In this document: one piece after another, positions 1-13,725 of the stretch
How positions within the stretch are numbered: the first letter of the stretch is position 1
Layout of the letters: every line of letters starts with the position of its first letter
NCBI GenBank assembly: GCA_013397075.1
Contig: VWZS01002368.1
Location: forward strand, 124,001 to 188,000
DNA from: Rhabdornis inornatus
Lineage: Eukaryota; Chordata; Aves; Passeriformes; Rhabdornithidae
DNA length: 64,000 bases
Direction of reading: 5' to 3'
Notes under the pieces: generated by a model
The model's database searches: none
What the model saw: the letters and a program-made list of their open reading frames with translations, nothing else
Told to the model about the DNA's origin: nothing
Made by a program: the position numbers and the translations under genes

Positions 1-3000
1 TGAACACTGAGCACTACTATAAAAAAAGATATGCTGCTCTCTAAATGATTTGATGATTTGTGAAAGTCAAGAGGCAATAATGGATGATCATATTACATAA
101 CAGCCATCATTGCAATTGGGGATATACACTTGTAAAACAGGAAAAGAACACAAAAAGAGAGAATATTTGAATTTTGATATGTCAATTATCGATTGTTGGC
201 AAATGGTTTGTTTATTAGAAATTAATCCCCCACTGTGTTAAATGAGTTTGTAATGAGTTCAATATCAATGTAAATCCAGTTCTTTTTTTAATTGACCATG
301 AGCAAAATAAAATAATTTTTTTAATAATACCAGGAAATTTTGATTACTTAAGTTTCTTCATAGTTCAAGAAATACTCAAAGTACTATATTTTAGCATGAC
401 TTTCCACATTTATTCTAGTGATTAAAGCTGCTAGCCATGATCATATTACTTCAATTATAGGTCCTAACTACTTGTAGCTATTTCTGGTGCAATAAAAGTG
501 TAAAAAAGGAAAAAAATTAAACTCACTAGTAGTTTAAGATGGTGATGAAATGGATGGGTGTTGTTGCTAAATCTGTATTTTACATTCACTTATTTTTCTT
601 GGAGAGAAGGGAAGCACAGGTTTTAAACTTCAGACATGCAGACTTAGATAACAAAATCAATTTAGAAATTTGTCCTTATAAATTAATGAAATAATCCATA
701 GTGGTGTGTACCTCCTACATAAACCTAAACAGAAGTGTTGTATTTTTAGTCCAGGAAAATAAAGGTTAAGTAATAAAAGTAAATTTTATTTTTACTTAGT
801 ACTTTCTTAGCTTTTTACGTGTGGCTATAATTACCCAGCCAAATAATATACCTGCATAGTATGACCAGATCTCTTCTAGAATACTTAAATAAGGAAAAAC
901 AAATTACATTTTTCCTTCTTTTGCACTACCTGCCAAGTAAGAGACCCTGGCATTTCCCACTTTAATATGTTTGTGAAATGACTACAGCTTCCCACTATTA
1001 TCCATGTGTGAGAGAGGGAGTCTGAAGCTCATTCAGATGTGAGGTGCACAAGATCAGATGGTGGATGTTGGAGAAATTGTTGACCTGACTGATAACCAGG
1101 CATTTGCAGAGTGTCACTGAATCTGGGCATGGTTTAACATGATAAAAGTGGCTCTGTTTGGCTTTAGCTGATTAAAATTCATGAATCAGGGTTACTTCAA
1201 GCTGAAGCTCAACAAAGGCAAAATCTTACCCAAGAAACTCTTGATGTTGCAACCATACTTCATGTTATGTTGTGGAAATTCAGCTATTGTCTGCCAATAT
1301 CAAATTATACCAGTTTTATCTGTGCTGACCAAATGGATATTTCTTGCATTTGGAACTAATGTGGTGGTTTGTGTTTTGATGAAAAACATAGGAAAACAGA
1401 AAAACCTCATATGACCTAATTGTTGAGTCCCTCAGTTTTATGTGTTTTTGAATTTATTCATGAGCACAGTCACAAAAGTCCTTCAAGACCCAACAGAAAA
1501 TGTAGCTCAACACTGTCAAGTTCAAGAATACTTAATTGGACAGGGAAAAGGAAGAAACGATAAGACCATAAATAATGCATGGTACAGTTCTAAAAACACT
1601 GAAATTTTGTAAGTAGAGGACTTTCTGTTTGGAAAGTGTATATATGACCAAATAAACCCCAGGCTTTGGGGATTATAATATTACAGAATTTATTTGCCCT
1701 CTTTTCCTACTGCCTCTTCTAAATTCGGTGCTGTGTTTGTACAGATGCATTTCAGATACTCTGAAACCACCTGAATCAAAAACATCCAGGTAAAGGAGTA
1801 AGGTTTTGAGGTTTTTTTGTTTGTTCCAGTGAAGATTCTCTTTCACTTACAGTGTGATGCTGGCTCATACAGACATTTCTCTCATCTGCTTTTTATATAC
1901 GACAAGACCCAGGCAATCTGAAACACAAATTAAGTGTTGCATTTTCCCCTTCACAGGAAACTAGGGGTTAAGGGCAAATGTCAGCATTTGCCTTGAGTAG
2001 TTCTGAGTGAGTAAAATAGGTCATCAGCTATAAATAGATAACATATGTTTGTAGTCTAATGCCTTTTTTTTTTTTACCAAAAAATTGTATGTCTTATTCA
2101 ATTCATTTTTATCTCATCCTATATTCAGATGGTTAAGCACCCTGCCTACTCATATCATGCTGATTAGATGTTCTAGATGTCTAATGGGACATTTAAGCAA
2201 GTTTGATAGAAAATCAAGTTTTTACTCTATCAGGGTCATACCATGAGAAATCAACCCCATGGCATTTGTAAGGTTTTAATAATTCTCAGCCTTATGCTTT
2301 TCAAGGACTCTGTTGCAATGAATGCAGATAATAACACCTTTAAAAGTGTAAATTGCATTCAAGTAGCAGGGGACAAAATAGTTAAACTGTTAAGTGAAAA
2401 AGCCCTGCTACACAGGAACATTGGAAGAAATAAATAGAAAAGCAAAGAAACAAAATGAAAATCTCATATAGCAGGTGCAAAGAATATTAATAAAGAATTT
2501 ATAATATCTTTTGTAGGAATTTTGTGCCTATCTGATTATTAATGTGAAGCCAAATGCTGCAGGTAAGAGTGCCTAGAGGAAATCAAATACCCTACAAATA
2601 GAAGCTGTGTTTCTGCATTTGACACACTAATAGGAATTTTGGATAGAATTTACTCTTCAGTATTCCAGGGACCTAAAATACATGAAATGACTGAAATTCT
2701 TATTCTTCTAAGCACCGATTTTGTAGGACCTCCGGGATTTCTAAATTCTTTCCAACATGCCTCTTCCTGAGCACCAGTGTGTGATGTGGTTTCCCAGCAG
2801 TCCAACCCAAGCTTCAAGACAGATTCCCCAGTGTAAGGTCTGTGTTTATGCATGAAATTGGCACTGGGAAAACTTATGAAACATCTCTGCAATTGCATTT
2901 GTGTGTGTTTTATTTTTATTTTTTAATGTGGGCAAATTCCATGAGTTTTTAGATATGGAAAGATTGATAAATATTTAATAGTGTCTTTTGAGCCATTCTA

Positions 3001-3207
3001 GGAATGGCTGGAAGCTTTTGCTCTTAGCAGTATGCTGATAACTGACAGGTCATGGAAGCCATCTGCTGATCATTTTAAATTAAAGACAAGATTACACTGA
3101 AATTCAGAAGTCACTGCATTGCTAGCAACCTATAGGCTTGGTGTTCCTGTTGTGTTTGCTTTTTTTTTTTCCTCTTCCTCTTAGCATCATGCTTATTCAG
3201 AGCAGAT

Positions 3208-3235
3208 GCCATCCTGTAAAAAAAACCAGGATGGC
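3208..3235. repeat. Short perfect inverted repeat, 9-bp arms
   Basis: GCCATCCTG at 3208-3216 is the exact reverse complement of CAGGATGGC at 3227-3235, with an A-rich 10-base loop between them. No function is evident. Confidence 0.6.
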
Positions 3236-5420
3236 TTCATTTTACTAAGGGAAACTCCCTGATATTTGGTAATTTCCTCAATGCTTCTACTTTCTATAAC
3301 CATGCATTGCAGACTTCATGGACTTCCATTTTAGGTGCCTTAAGCTTTTTAATACAGCCATAATAGCTCAGTTAGCATTAGCAAAATGTGCTCAGGCTAT
3401 ATTTAAATCTTAGGCTACAAATGTGTCTAAGTGAAAATCTACCAGCAGAACTGTCCTGGCGTAATGATCCTCACATAACACCCCTGTGGATGTCCTGGGT
3501 GGGTAACAGTGTACTTGTTTTGCTTTCATTCACGTCACTTTACAATTAGTAGCTTTGTAGTTGCAGTATCCAGACAGGTTTCAACAAAAGAGTATTCCTT
3601 TCACAGCCCTTTATATATATATATTTTTTTTTTTTTAAGTGGAAATTACTTTAATTTTTTTTCAATAATTTCTAGCTGTCTTTGATTTCTGCACTTAGGA
3701 CTCCAGTTAGTTCTTGGATAAATAATAGCAGCTTGAAATGTATCTCCTTGGAAATTTATCTAATTTTGACACTAACATCACCCACTGCCTCAAATAAAAT
3801 ATTAATATTTGAGACCTTTCCAGGTTCCCTCTGTTTGCAATAGAAACTTAGATTAGAATCAGCTGTACTTAATGCAATCCCATTTCTACATAGAGGGCTG
3901 ATGAATTCCTCCCTTTCTGAACTTAGTGGAAACAGACAACTTAAAACTTCAGCCTCTCTCCAGCCTATTCCCAAGGAGTCCTTTCTCCTTGCTGTATTGT
4001 CTGGTTCTCACAGGATTTTCTTGTTTTCCACAGAATTGTATATGTGTTTACCTTTCCAAACCAAGAGAGCCCTAAGAGTTGTCCGTTTCCTGGAAAAACT
4101 TTACAACATCAATTTTTAACCTTGTTCATGCTTTCTCATGAGAACTGCTAATATTCAGCCGGCTTTAGTCTTTACTGCAGAAAAGTGTATTTTCCCAGAA
4201 ACCTTTGGAAATATCTCTCAGGTTAAGAACACTATGGTGCCCCTCTTCACCCACCCCTTTAAGGATGAAGTAAAGAGTGGAGAACTAGGAATTTATAGCT
4301 TTGTATTGGAAACAGATAATGTGAAAGCAGAAGGACTAAATTCTGATTAGGCATGCTAGATTTCTGAAATGGTTAGCAGCTGGTATTTAACAATGGGAGA
4401 GTGATTGTAGTTTCTGGCTCGATTTTTAAATGTTACTAATGATTTTGGACATTTGTGTTGTGAAGCAGCTTACGTGCATTGTAAAATCTCCTGATCTTTC
4501 ATGACAGGAAGAGTACAGAAACAACCAAAATGAAGATTCATCCAATCACAAATTCTCAAAAGAGGGAGTGTACTTCTGTAACTGGGATACTTGAACAAAA
4601 CAGAAACAGGAGGAAATTTAAAAAATTACAAAGCCCAAGGCTCTGTGGAGTTTTCCTGTTTTTCAGTCAAGGGCCTACAAAGTCCATGTTAGAAACTATG
4701 ACACAGTGGCTTAATTTCCACAACTTCTAACATTCTTTTTCATGTTCCCTGAACTTGAAAGGTGCACAAAACTTAACATTTAAAATTATCAACAAAGAAT
4801 TCTGTGTCAAAAGATACTCCTTTAATCCATATTTAATGTAATTATGACTATCATGACATTTAGAATTTGATTGAATTGTTGTGTGCTGGAGCTTAAAGAC
4901 TGGAAAGCAGACAAGCACTTTGCATCCTTTGCAACTACTGCATAAAACAACAACAAAAAAATATGTTCAAATAATTTCTGGCAGCACTATTTGGAATATG
5001 AATAGAAATGCTCTTCTGTCACAGGAAAAAAAAGTAAGGGGCCACTCCTGCAATAAATATTTTTGCACGGGCTCAGAATTTTTTACTATGAGATTCAGTT
5101 GCTGGGTTATGACATTAGACAGTTTTATTAAGTTGCTTTTGAGATATTTGAAAATCTTGGCAGGAAAATAATTCAAAATGATTGGATGAAATTCAGTTTC
5201 TAAGATAACAATAATGGGAAGTCATTGATAATGATGTTTGACTTTTTATCTCAGTCTAATAATTTCTTTTGAGTGTTTTATTTGCTAATATTCATATATG
5301 TTTAACTAATAACTTGATAGCGAAAATAGTTGTGTTCTTGTGTACCAAGAATGATGTGTATCTTTACAGTGCCCTAGATTTCAGAAGTTATATCTATGTT
5401 CAATAATCCAGCTTCATATT

Positions 5421-5443
5421 TCTTTCTTTTTTTTTTTTTTTTT
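5421..5443. repeat. Poly-T tract
   Basis: A run of 17 T at 5427-5443 follows a short TTTC-like lead-in. No retroelement body was recognised next to it, so it is treated as simple low-complexity DNA. Confidence 0.8.
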
Positions 5444-8400
5444 GTGAATAAGGATAAATATGCAATTTTGGCTCTTACTTTACAATTGCCTTATGCTTTA
5501 TGATATATGAATGTGTAGTACCCTTGTATCTTATGACCTGGTTGAAGATGATTGATCAGCAGCAGAGGTACTTAGATGTAAAATATCTTTCTTTTAGCCC
5601 ATGTCTCTTTAAGGTGACTCTTTGCTTCTAGTTACGCGATAAGTTAAGCAACGTTTGTCTCCTTTCTGAGACACGTTCTTACCATTTTCTTCTTCTTGAA
5701 ATGATTCTAAGTATTTGATTCTGCTTTCAGAAGCAGATTCCTATTTGGTTAGAGACAGTAAGAAACAGAACCAAAGCCCTCTGGACCTGGCAGCTGCTGA
5801 TGCTCAGCGTGACCCAGGGAGCTGCTCTTACCTGTCCCTTTGCTCAGCCCCCCAGTGCATCCCTGCAAGAGCTGCCCAGGGGCAAAACTTGCACTGCTCT
5901 ACTCCTTGTTGTGTTTTCTGCCTTCTCTTTTAATGCTGTGCATCTGTCTCCCTGGAGAAGAAATTTCCAGTTTCTTCTTGCCCTGAAAACTTTCTTTTTA
6001 AACAGCTTTATTTTCACTGTATTTTCAAAGTCTGTAAAGTACTTGCTAAAGGGATAGGTGCTAAGATCGCTTGCCTTTGCACAAAAGAGACCAGGCTCTT
6101 CAGGTGCCCAGCTCCTGCTACTATCCACTCTTCATTGAGAAAGTGAGCACAGTCTGTAAAAATACCTGGAAATTAAGGTGTTTCTGAAAAATTACTTCTG
6201 ACATCTAAGCCACTTTTGCTGCTTCTGACAGGAAACCTTTACATCTGTGAAGAATGGAAATGAGGAAAGCCTGAAGGAGTGTAAATCCATGAGGAATGTC
6301 AGTAGTAGAAATTTCAATCCATGACCAATAAAACCTTATTAAGGAGCAAAGGGAAGGAGGATCCTGGCTAAAACAGGAGCAGAAACAAAGCTCATTGGAA
6401 GGTGTTGGAAAGCACTGAAGGTAAGGAGGTTTAAAGGGGAGTGGGTGAAGAGGGGCTCAGTCACTGTGAAGTGCAAAGGGGGAAGGTGGCAGATGGTAGA
6501 TAAATAGGAGAAAGCAATGTCAGAGGAATAAAAATGGCGAAAAAATGCAACTAAATTAATGCAGTTATGTGGCCTAATTTAGTTTTGTAGCTGAAGATGT
6601 GTATTTTTATAACACCAGCTTTCTGTGGTGAGCAATCCTTTTTTTGCCATGATAACCTTGTGGTCTTGCCAAAGGCAGGACAAACAATGCCTACATCACT
6701 TCTACTTCCACAACAATTGGGTATGCCAAAACTTAAAGATTTTGTGTCATTGCAAAAAGCTTCTTTTATGGCTGTCAGAGATATGCAGTATATTGTTAAA
6801 CCCTGTGGCATTAAAGTGTCAACAGGCAGCCCAAGAGTGGGACTCAACAGTACCTGCAACTGGGACCGTGTTTCTTTGACCTTACCTAAGCTTTCTATGC
6901 TTGCTTGACACGCAGGGAAAACATGTCAAGACTCTTTTGGCTCTTTCCCAGAAGAATTAGCTTATAAGAATGTACTTAATAAGTCTTTAATTTCTTTTGT
7001 TTATATAGGACATAGAAAAGAATTCTTCCCCCTCTCTGGAAACTCAAGGCATTCAGGGTCTGAATTTTATTTGTAAAACTAGGTATACAAGGGTGGATGT
7101 CAGATCAATCTGAACAGAACCTGATGCTGCTTTTCTTTTTTCCAAGCCACCTAAACCAATTTTAATGTCTTTTCACCTATTCTCATATCCCATGCTGTGA
7201 AAATATCACTCCTATCATTGGGAAATACTCTTTTAGCTGAAACTGGGGAAGGTGGGACTCTGCAGATTTCAAATAGCAACAGAGGAGCTCTAGGTGTGGT
7301 GTGTTTGGTTGCTGTGGTCCCTCTTGAAAGTAGATGTGGTTCCTGTCCTTTCCTGTCTGCTACTTCTGCATTGCAGGGATGGGAGGGAGCACCCAAGTGA
7401 GACAAGGGTTGCTTTTTCTGGACAAGAGCTGCTTTTTCTCGGTAGCAATGCTGACAGAAATGGATGTCAAAGGACAGGCTTGGTGAGTTGAACCTGACAA
7501 GTTCTGGCAGTGTTTTGCACTGGCAGGGAGTCAGAAATCTCCCACAGGAAGACACAGGTTCAATTTCTAAATATTATTCAAAAATCCCCAGTAGAGTATT
7601 TGTGAATAACATGGCTCTGGTTTTCTCCAGGGCATTCCTATTCCAGCCATGCAATTCAAAACACATTTTGAAAGAGAAAGAAAGAGGAGAAATACATGAA
7701 AGTGGTTTAGAATCAATGTCTGACCGTTTTTGCTGTGTTTAGATTTCTTTTAGTAAATTTCTATATACAAATCCTATAAGAAAGTCTTCTATTTTCAGTT
7801 CTGAAGTTCAAGTAAAACTTCTCTGTTTTTATATCTTTTTCAATCTGTCACTGGGAATTCAAAACAGAATTTAAAAAAAAGCATCAAATAAGCAACCTAC
7901 GCTTAGAGGGAACTGAAAAGCAGGAGCACAGTGTAGCAAGTTCAGACATTAAAAAGCAAGATAGAATAGAATATGCTCTGTGCAATGCAGCTGTGGCTTA
8001 ATGCTGATTTGCACATTAGGACTAGATTAGCATCACTCAGATGTGACCTGCATATTGAGTAACTATCACAAATATGGTACTATTGATGGAAAATGAAACT
8101 GCATGGTACACTTCAGATCTCATATACCACCCTTTTGTGTTTTTAGATTCTACAGAAGTGTAAAGGAAGAGCTATTACTTCTGAATTTTTATGAAATGCA
8201 TGTAATTTAGTTTCCTATAAAAGTTCAGTTGGATGCTCAGAATGTTTATAAAACAGAATATGATATTACCATAAAAATGATTGTTTTTTAGCCATTCAAA
8301 GGCAAGAAATATTCAAAGAAATGACCATGTAAATGTTAATTATTTCTATTCTGAAGGCAGTCAAATTGATTTAAGGTGTTGTGGCCAACTTATCACAGCC

Positions 8401-11400
8401 TTTGTGGCTATAATGTCTGCAAGACTCTGAACACTTTAAACTTCAAAAAGACCTTAATATTGATAAATATTTGATTCACTTTCAAATAAAATGCAGTTTG
8501 CATTTGACATGAAGGATTTTGTGCAGGACTGCTCCCTAAATCGTTCCGTGTTAGTTCAGTGGCAGGCTTTAGGATAATTTCCTTCTGCAGCATTTTCCCA
8601 ACATTCAACAACATTCCTCTTTGGAAAAATTAGAAAGATGAGTGTGCTCACTGGAAAAACAGGAAATAAAGGCACATCTGGTGGGTTGGTGTTTATATCT
8701 TCGATAAAAGTACCGTGTGCTGGCTGCAGATCTTTCTTTCCAGGAAAGCTTCCCTGCACTGCTGCCTAGAAGTGGGCTGGCACTACCTCTGGATTTTGGC
8801 ATATCTCTCTGGCACAAACCTCCTGTACTGCATGTGCTTAAGGTGTCAGTGCCATGGCAGGGGTTTGGGGCAGGCTGGAGTCGCACTCTGAGAAGAAGGG
8901 CTTGTCTGGGAGCTGGGGAAGGTGGCAAGGGTGGGTGTTGAAGTGGCTCCCCTTGGGCTGCCCAGGCACTCGGATGTGCCTTCTGCAGCTGGGACGGACA
9001 ATTTTTCAGCCCATGCAAAGGCAAAGCAGTAACTTGGGCCTCTCTGAATGTGCAGTGGGGGAAGCTCACTGGGTTCTCTTGTCAGATACCACAGTGTTGC
9101 TTTTTTCTTTATCTGCCAGGCTAGAAGGAATTTTCACTTTTCGGTGACTCCTGACAGATCTCATATCAAAAGCAGATCTGTATCTAAATATTAATCTCAC
9201 TTTTGTTAGACACATAGAAATGCTGCACATGTATTGTGAGATCTGCATGTGTGCACAGGGTCTCTATGTACACACAGCAGCAAACTTGTATTTGCTTTTT
9301 AAAATTATTATGCAAAGGTAAACATGTCACTTCTATCTAGAAGGTGTCATCAGGCTTGTTGAAGTGTTTAGTTTTTAAGGGTTTTGGGCTTAGTTTTTTT
9401 TGGTTCACTGCTGTGTAGTGATAGATGGCAAGCTTTTCTCGAGTGATTCTAAGCTCAGTGTCTAAAGGTGATATTGAGCTTCTGTTTAGACTTTGCAGAC
9501 AGCAGTAGAAGTAAAATTTTATGCAACTTATAACTGAAGGATAAACTGATGTGTAAACCCTCAGGTTCTTGCAAAAGACAGTTAACAGGCACATAACAGC
9601 TTCAGGATCTTTTGGGATTTTTGAATTCTGAACATCTCTACACAGAACAGTAGATCAGGTAGGGAATCATGCTATAAGTCATGTAGAAATAAACTCAGAT
9701 TTTCTGAGTGGAAATGTCTGACATCTGGTTACTCTGTTGTATATTGCTAAGGTAGCTCTACTGACGCTGTGCTTTCTGAAACACATTATAGTACATAAGG
9801 AACATTTAATTTCTGGCATTGAACAGATTTCTTGTATATTGTGCTAGGAGCTTGGAATAAAAAACTCACCTGTTGATTTAATTACTCTTAAGCTAATGTA
9901 TGGGTTAGCTTGTATATAGGAGAACAGCATCTTATAATTACTCAAGGCTATTAATGATAGCAAAATACAGGTATTTGAATTTTTTTTAGTATTGTCATAT
10001 TAATTCTGTTTCAAGCATGCAGATTTATCATGTTGACAATGCTACTGAACAATTCAATTAAAGACTACACAAAATTTGTAGGAAAGTTTCTACCAGTGTG
10101 TGAGACCTGTCTCATTTTTTATATAATGACATAAAAAATGTATGTTGCTCATTGTATTGCATGTATAATGCCATGTTTTCTGCAGTGAAAAATAATCTTT
10201 CAAGGTATTTTGAAGAGACTACATAGTTTGGAGAACATACCAGTAAATGCTTTCATTTTCAATCATACTGCTTTTGTATCACAGACTGTCACCAAAGGTC
10301 ATCCATTGTTCTCCTTGCTTTTTTCACTTGTGTTTTGAATAGGTTACCACTAACATCTGAAATTACTTCTCAATCCACTGGTGCTGCAGAGCTTTATTTG
10401 CAGAGCCACAGAAAGCCGCCAAACCACCCTTAGCTTTAACTTCACTGCCTCTCATCCAGTGATGGAGACTGCATCACATTTAGTGATCCAATTTATAATG
10501 GCTGAACAGGACAGGAATCAGTGTGTATTTGACAGTGTGTATTTGTGCTTTGTTAGTCCTACTACATTAGTATGAATTGTTGGTAAAACCCAGTTTTACT
10601 CTGTGGCCATGCTGCACCTGCAGTCTCATGAATCATGTTGCAGCACTGAAGCTCTTGTTAGCATAAACAGCAAGTATAACTCCTGATGCATCCAGGAAAT
10701 TCTGTTGAGCAGTGAATTGTCAAGCAAACATAATATCTCTGCAGTGCATAAATTCGCCATAACAATAATTTTGCCTTTAAAATATGTTTTAAGGAACTTT
10801 TATTTCAGTAGCTACACAAATGGAATTATTGGTAGAGGAATTGCTGCAGTTCAAGGAGTTATTTTAGCCACCTCTCCTAATTAGTTGCAATCAATTAAAC
10901 ACACTAATACCAACAATTCTACAGAGGTCAGGAAAGGATGTTATCAGATTTTTCAGGCATTATTACCAGTATCTCCAAACCTTTACTATAAAATTCACGT
11001 ACAATTCTGTGCTGGTAAATGTTCTAAATCATGCAAGTTTTATGAAAAAGCTTTTAAATAAATGATGGCTTTAAAATATCTGTATTAAAAAACCCCACAA
11101 CGTCTTATTATTTCATGAGATGTCCTCTGCCACACCTGTGTGCTGATGGGAAATTCTTTGAGTCAGAGGTGTAAATCAACCCACTAATATGCAAAATCAA
11201 AGCAATTGATGAAGTGTGTATAAAGAAGGAAAATTTCAGGTTATTTCCTGGCACTGTAAGGAGTACAGTTCTCATGCTGAAATACACCTGAGTGAGAGCA
11301 CTTATGGAATATTTGCTTACCAAGAAATGAGATCCATTCATGCACAGTTGTTCTACAACCACAGCAGATTCAGGCATTCCAAACTGAGGTGAGAAAAAAG

Positions 11401-13669
11401 ATTATTACAACACTGTGAAACTTGACATTTGTAAACAAACTAATTATTAGCATGAGTTCCATGCTCAAGTACTCGGGGTTGTGGAAATTATTATACTACT
11501 TGACAAGGATAATTAGCAAAAGAATATTGAGTAACTCTAATGCTTAGGCAGTGACTTTGATGTAAGAGATAAGACACAGTATTACCTCTTTCTTAGGAAG
11601 AAAGATTACAGGGGATAAGGGCTAATGAAATTGTGAATGGAGTAGACAAGAAGAAATTATGAAGCAGCAAATGCCATATAAATGGAGCAAGGAGCCCAAC
11701 AGAAATAATGTGGATTGCTATGGGATAAGAAGTCAGATTTAGAAACAGGTTAAAAGGTATCCTGAGGCAAAAGTTCATCAGTAGCCATGTCATCATCCCA
11801 CATTCCTGTTTACCAATCTCTGTTTGCTCTGGTGGCTGCTCAGCTTCAGCACCAGATATTTGGGCTGTGTCTTGCACTTATCATGACTTTGGGCGTTGCT
11901 GGGAAGAATTCAGGTTCAGAAATAGGATTTTTTTTTCTGTAATGTGATTGTGGTAATCATGTTTTTTTAACAAAGTTGATGTTGATTATAAATTAAAATG
12001 AAACCAGAATGTCCAGAAATATTACATCTTGAAATAGAACTAACTACTGAATAGTAATTTGGAAAAAAATGGACACATCGGATTTTCTATTAAAAAGTGG
12101 AAAAGAATGGACTGGGGCTGAAGATGTCCCAAAAATCTCATGGTGTGTTAGATGGCTTAGTGTGGCTTTTAAAAGACATGAACTATTATGCATTGAAAGT
12201 GGCAAAAAAATTTAGAAATATTTTCTTTAATAATGTACCACTCTCAAAATGAGTTTTAGTATTTGTAATGCTTAGGTATAAATGTCTGTATCAGTAGTGA
12301 CCAAATCAGATACTAACAGAGATATATTAGTGCAATAAGTTCTTCTTATTGACACAGTTATGTGGCTTTCCTAAAATAATTCTGTATTTCTAGACTACTT
12401 AAAGCTGATTATGCTTAAATAGTTAATGTGTATTTTATCTACTTTTTGATATGAAAGTGTTCTGTTCAGACATATATTCATATTTTTTTGGCCTGTTAGA
12501 TGAAAAGCCTGGGTTTATATTTTTTTTCTACTATGATTGGGAGAGTCCTGCTTGTTTGCAATACAAAATAGATCACAATTCAAAAGAGAGGGTGGCTATA
12601 GTTGTTGGACCAGTGGTTGTGGATTGTGTTATCTGCCATCAGTTGCACTGGTCTTGGTGGAGAGGCAAAGAATCAAGGCTATGCACTCTCTGCTTCTCTT
12701 GGTTTTTGCCCATCTATTTCTAGTTTCTACCTCTATCTCCAGTTACTGGCTTGATGAGCTGCTTTTGAGCTTTAATTATGCTATTAATCAAGCTTTCATG
12801 TAAGGGAAAATTTGTTTTTTTACGTGGTTAAATGCATCAGGCAGGTGGGTGTCTTGCTGCTGTTGTTTAGTGATGACCAAGGAACCTTTAATTTTCTTGA
12901 GATTGCATTAACTTTTCTTACAAGTATGTTAAGATCAGTAGTAGGAGAGAGACCAGACTACATGGCAAATGGAGGCCAAGAAGATAAACTCTGAGCACAG
13001 TATGGAATATTCCAGTATTGCTATTACAGCATAGATGCAAGATGACAGTGAGGTACATCCACATGGCTAACAGGTCTCCATATTACTATCTTCACTTATT
13101 TATGAGGGAAAATGCAAAATCTGTGTAATTAATTATTATTTAGTAGTTAAGGTATTGATTTTATACAAAATGCCTTTCATGAGGCTGGAAACACTTTGCA
13201 GAATGGCTACTTAAGAACTTTTGTATTTATGACACAGAAAATCTATATCATTAAGACTTTTAAATTTAAGAAAATACTAAAATTGCATGGTACATATGTA
13301 CATACCCGTTTAACATATATATTGTGGCATCAACATGAGTATACCTCTTTTAGAATACCCAGCCTGAGTCACAGAGCATGAAAGCTGAAATTATTTTCCT
13401 GAAGGTCAGTGTATGGTTTTCTGTTCAGTGCTCACTGCTTATCTATCTTGTGTACCTGTACAGCACAGTACTCAAAACCTTCTCTGAGCTCAGAATGGTT
13501 TTATAAAAATCTGAACTGTTCTACAGCGCTCTTTATTGTTCAAGTACTTCAGAAACACTAGTACCTGCTTTTTCTGAGACTACTCTCTGACATGAAAACT
13601 TCATTTGTAAGGGGAGTTGAGGTGCATGAGAAAACTCACACAGTATCCAGTGGGTTTTGATACCTAACT

Positions 13670-13725
13670 ACTGTTTAGATCTAAGAGATCTAAACTAACT
13701 GTTCAGATCTAAGAGATGTAAATAT
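13670..13725. repeat. 28-bp tandem duplication containing a 9-bp-arm palindrome
   Basis: Two copies of a 28-bp unit beginning ACTGTT start at 13670 and 13698. In the first copy TTTAGATCT (13674-13682) pairs perfectly with AGATCTAAA (13686-13694) around a 3-base loop, and the unit carries two AGATCT sites. The second copy has changed bases that break the outer pairs. Confidence 0.7.

Noticed and set aside
7151..7555. 134-codon minus-strand open frame
   Set aside because: It lies in a GC-richer patch, resembles no protein I know, has no splice context, and competes with frames on the + strand.
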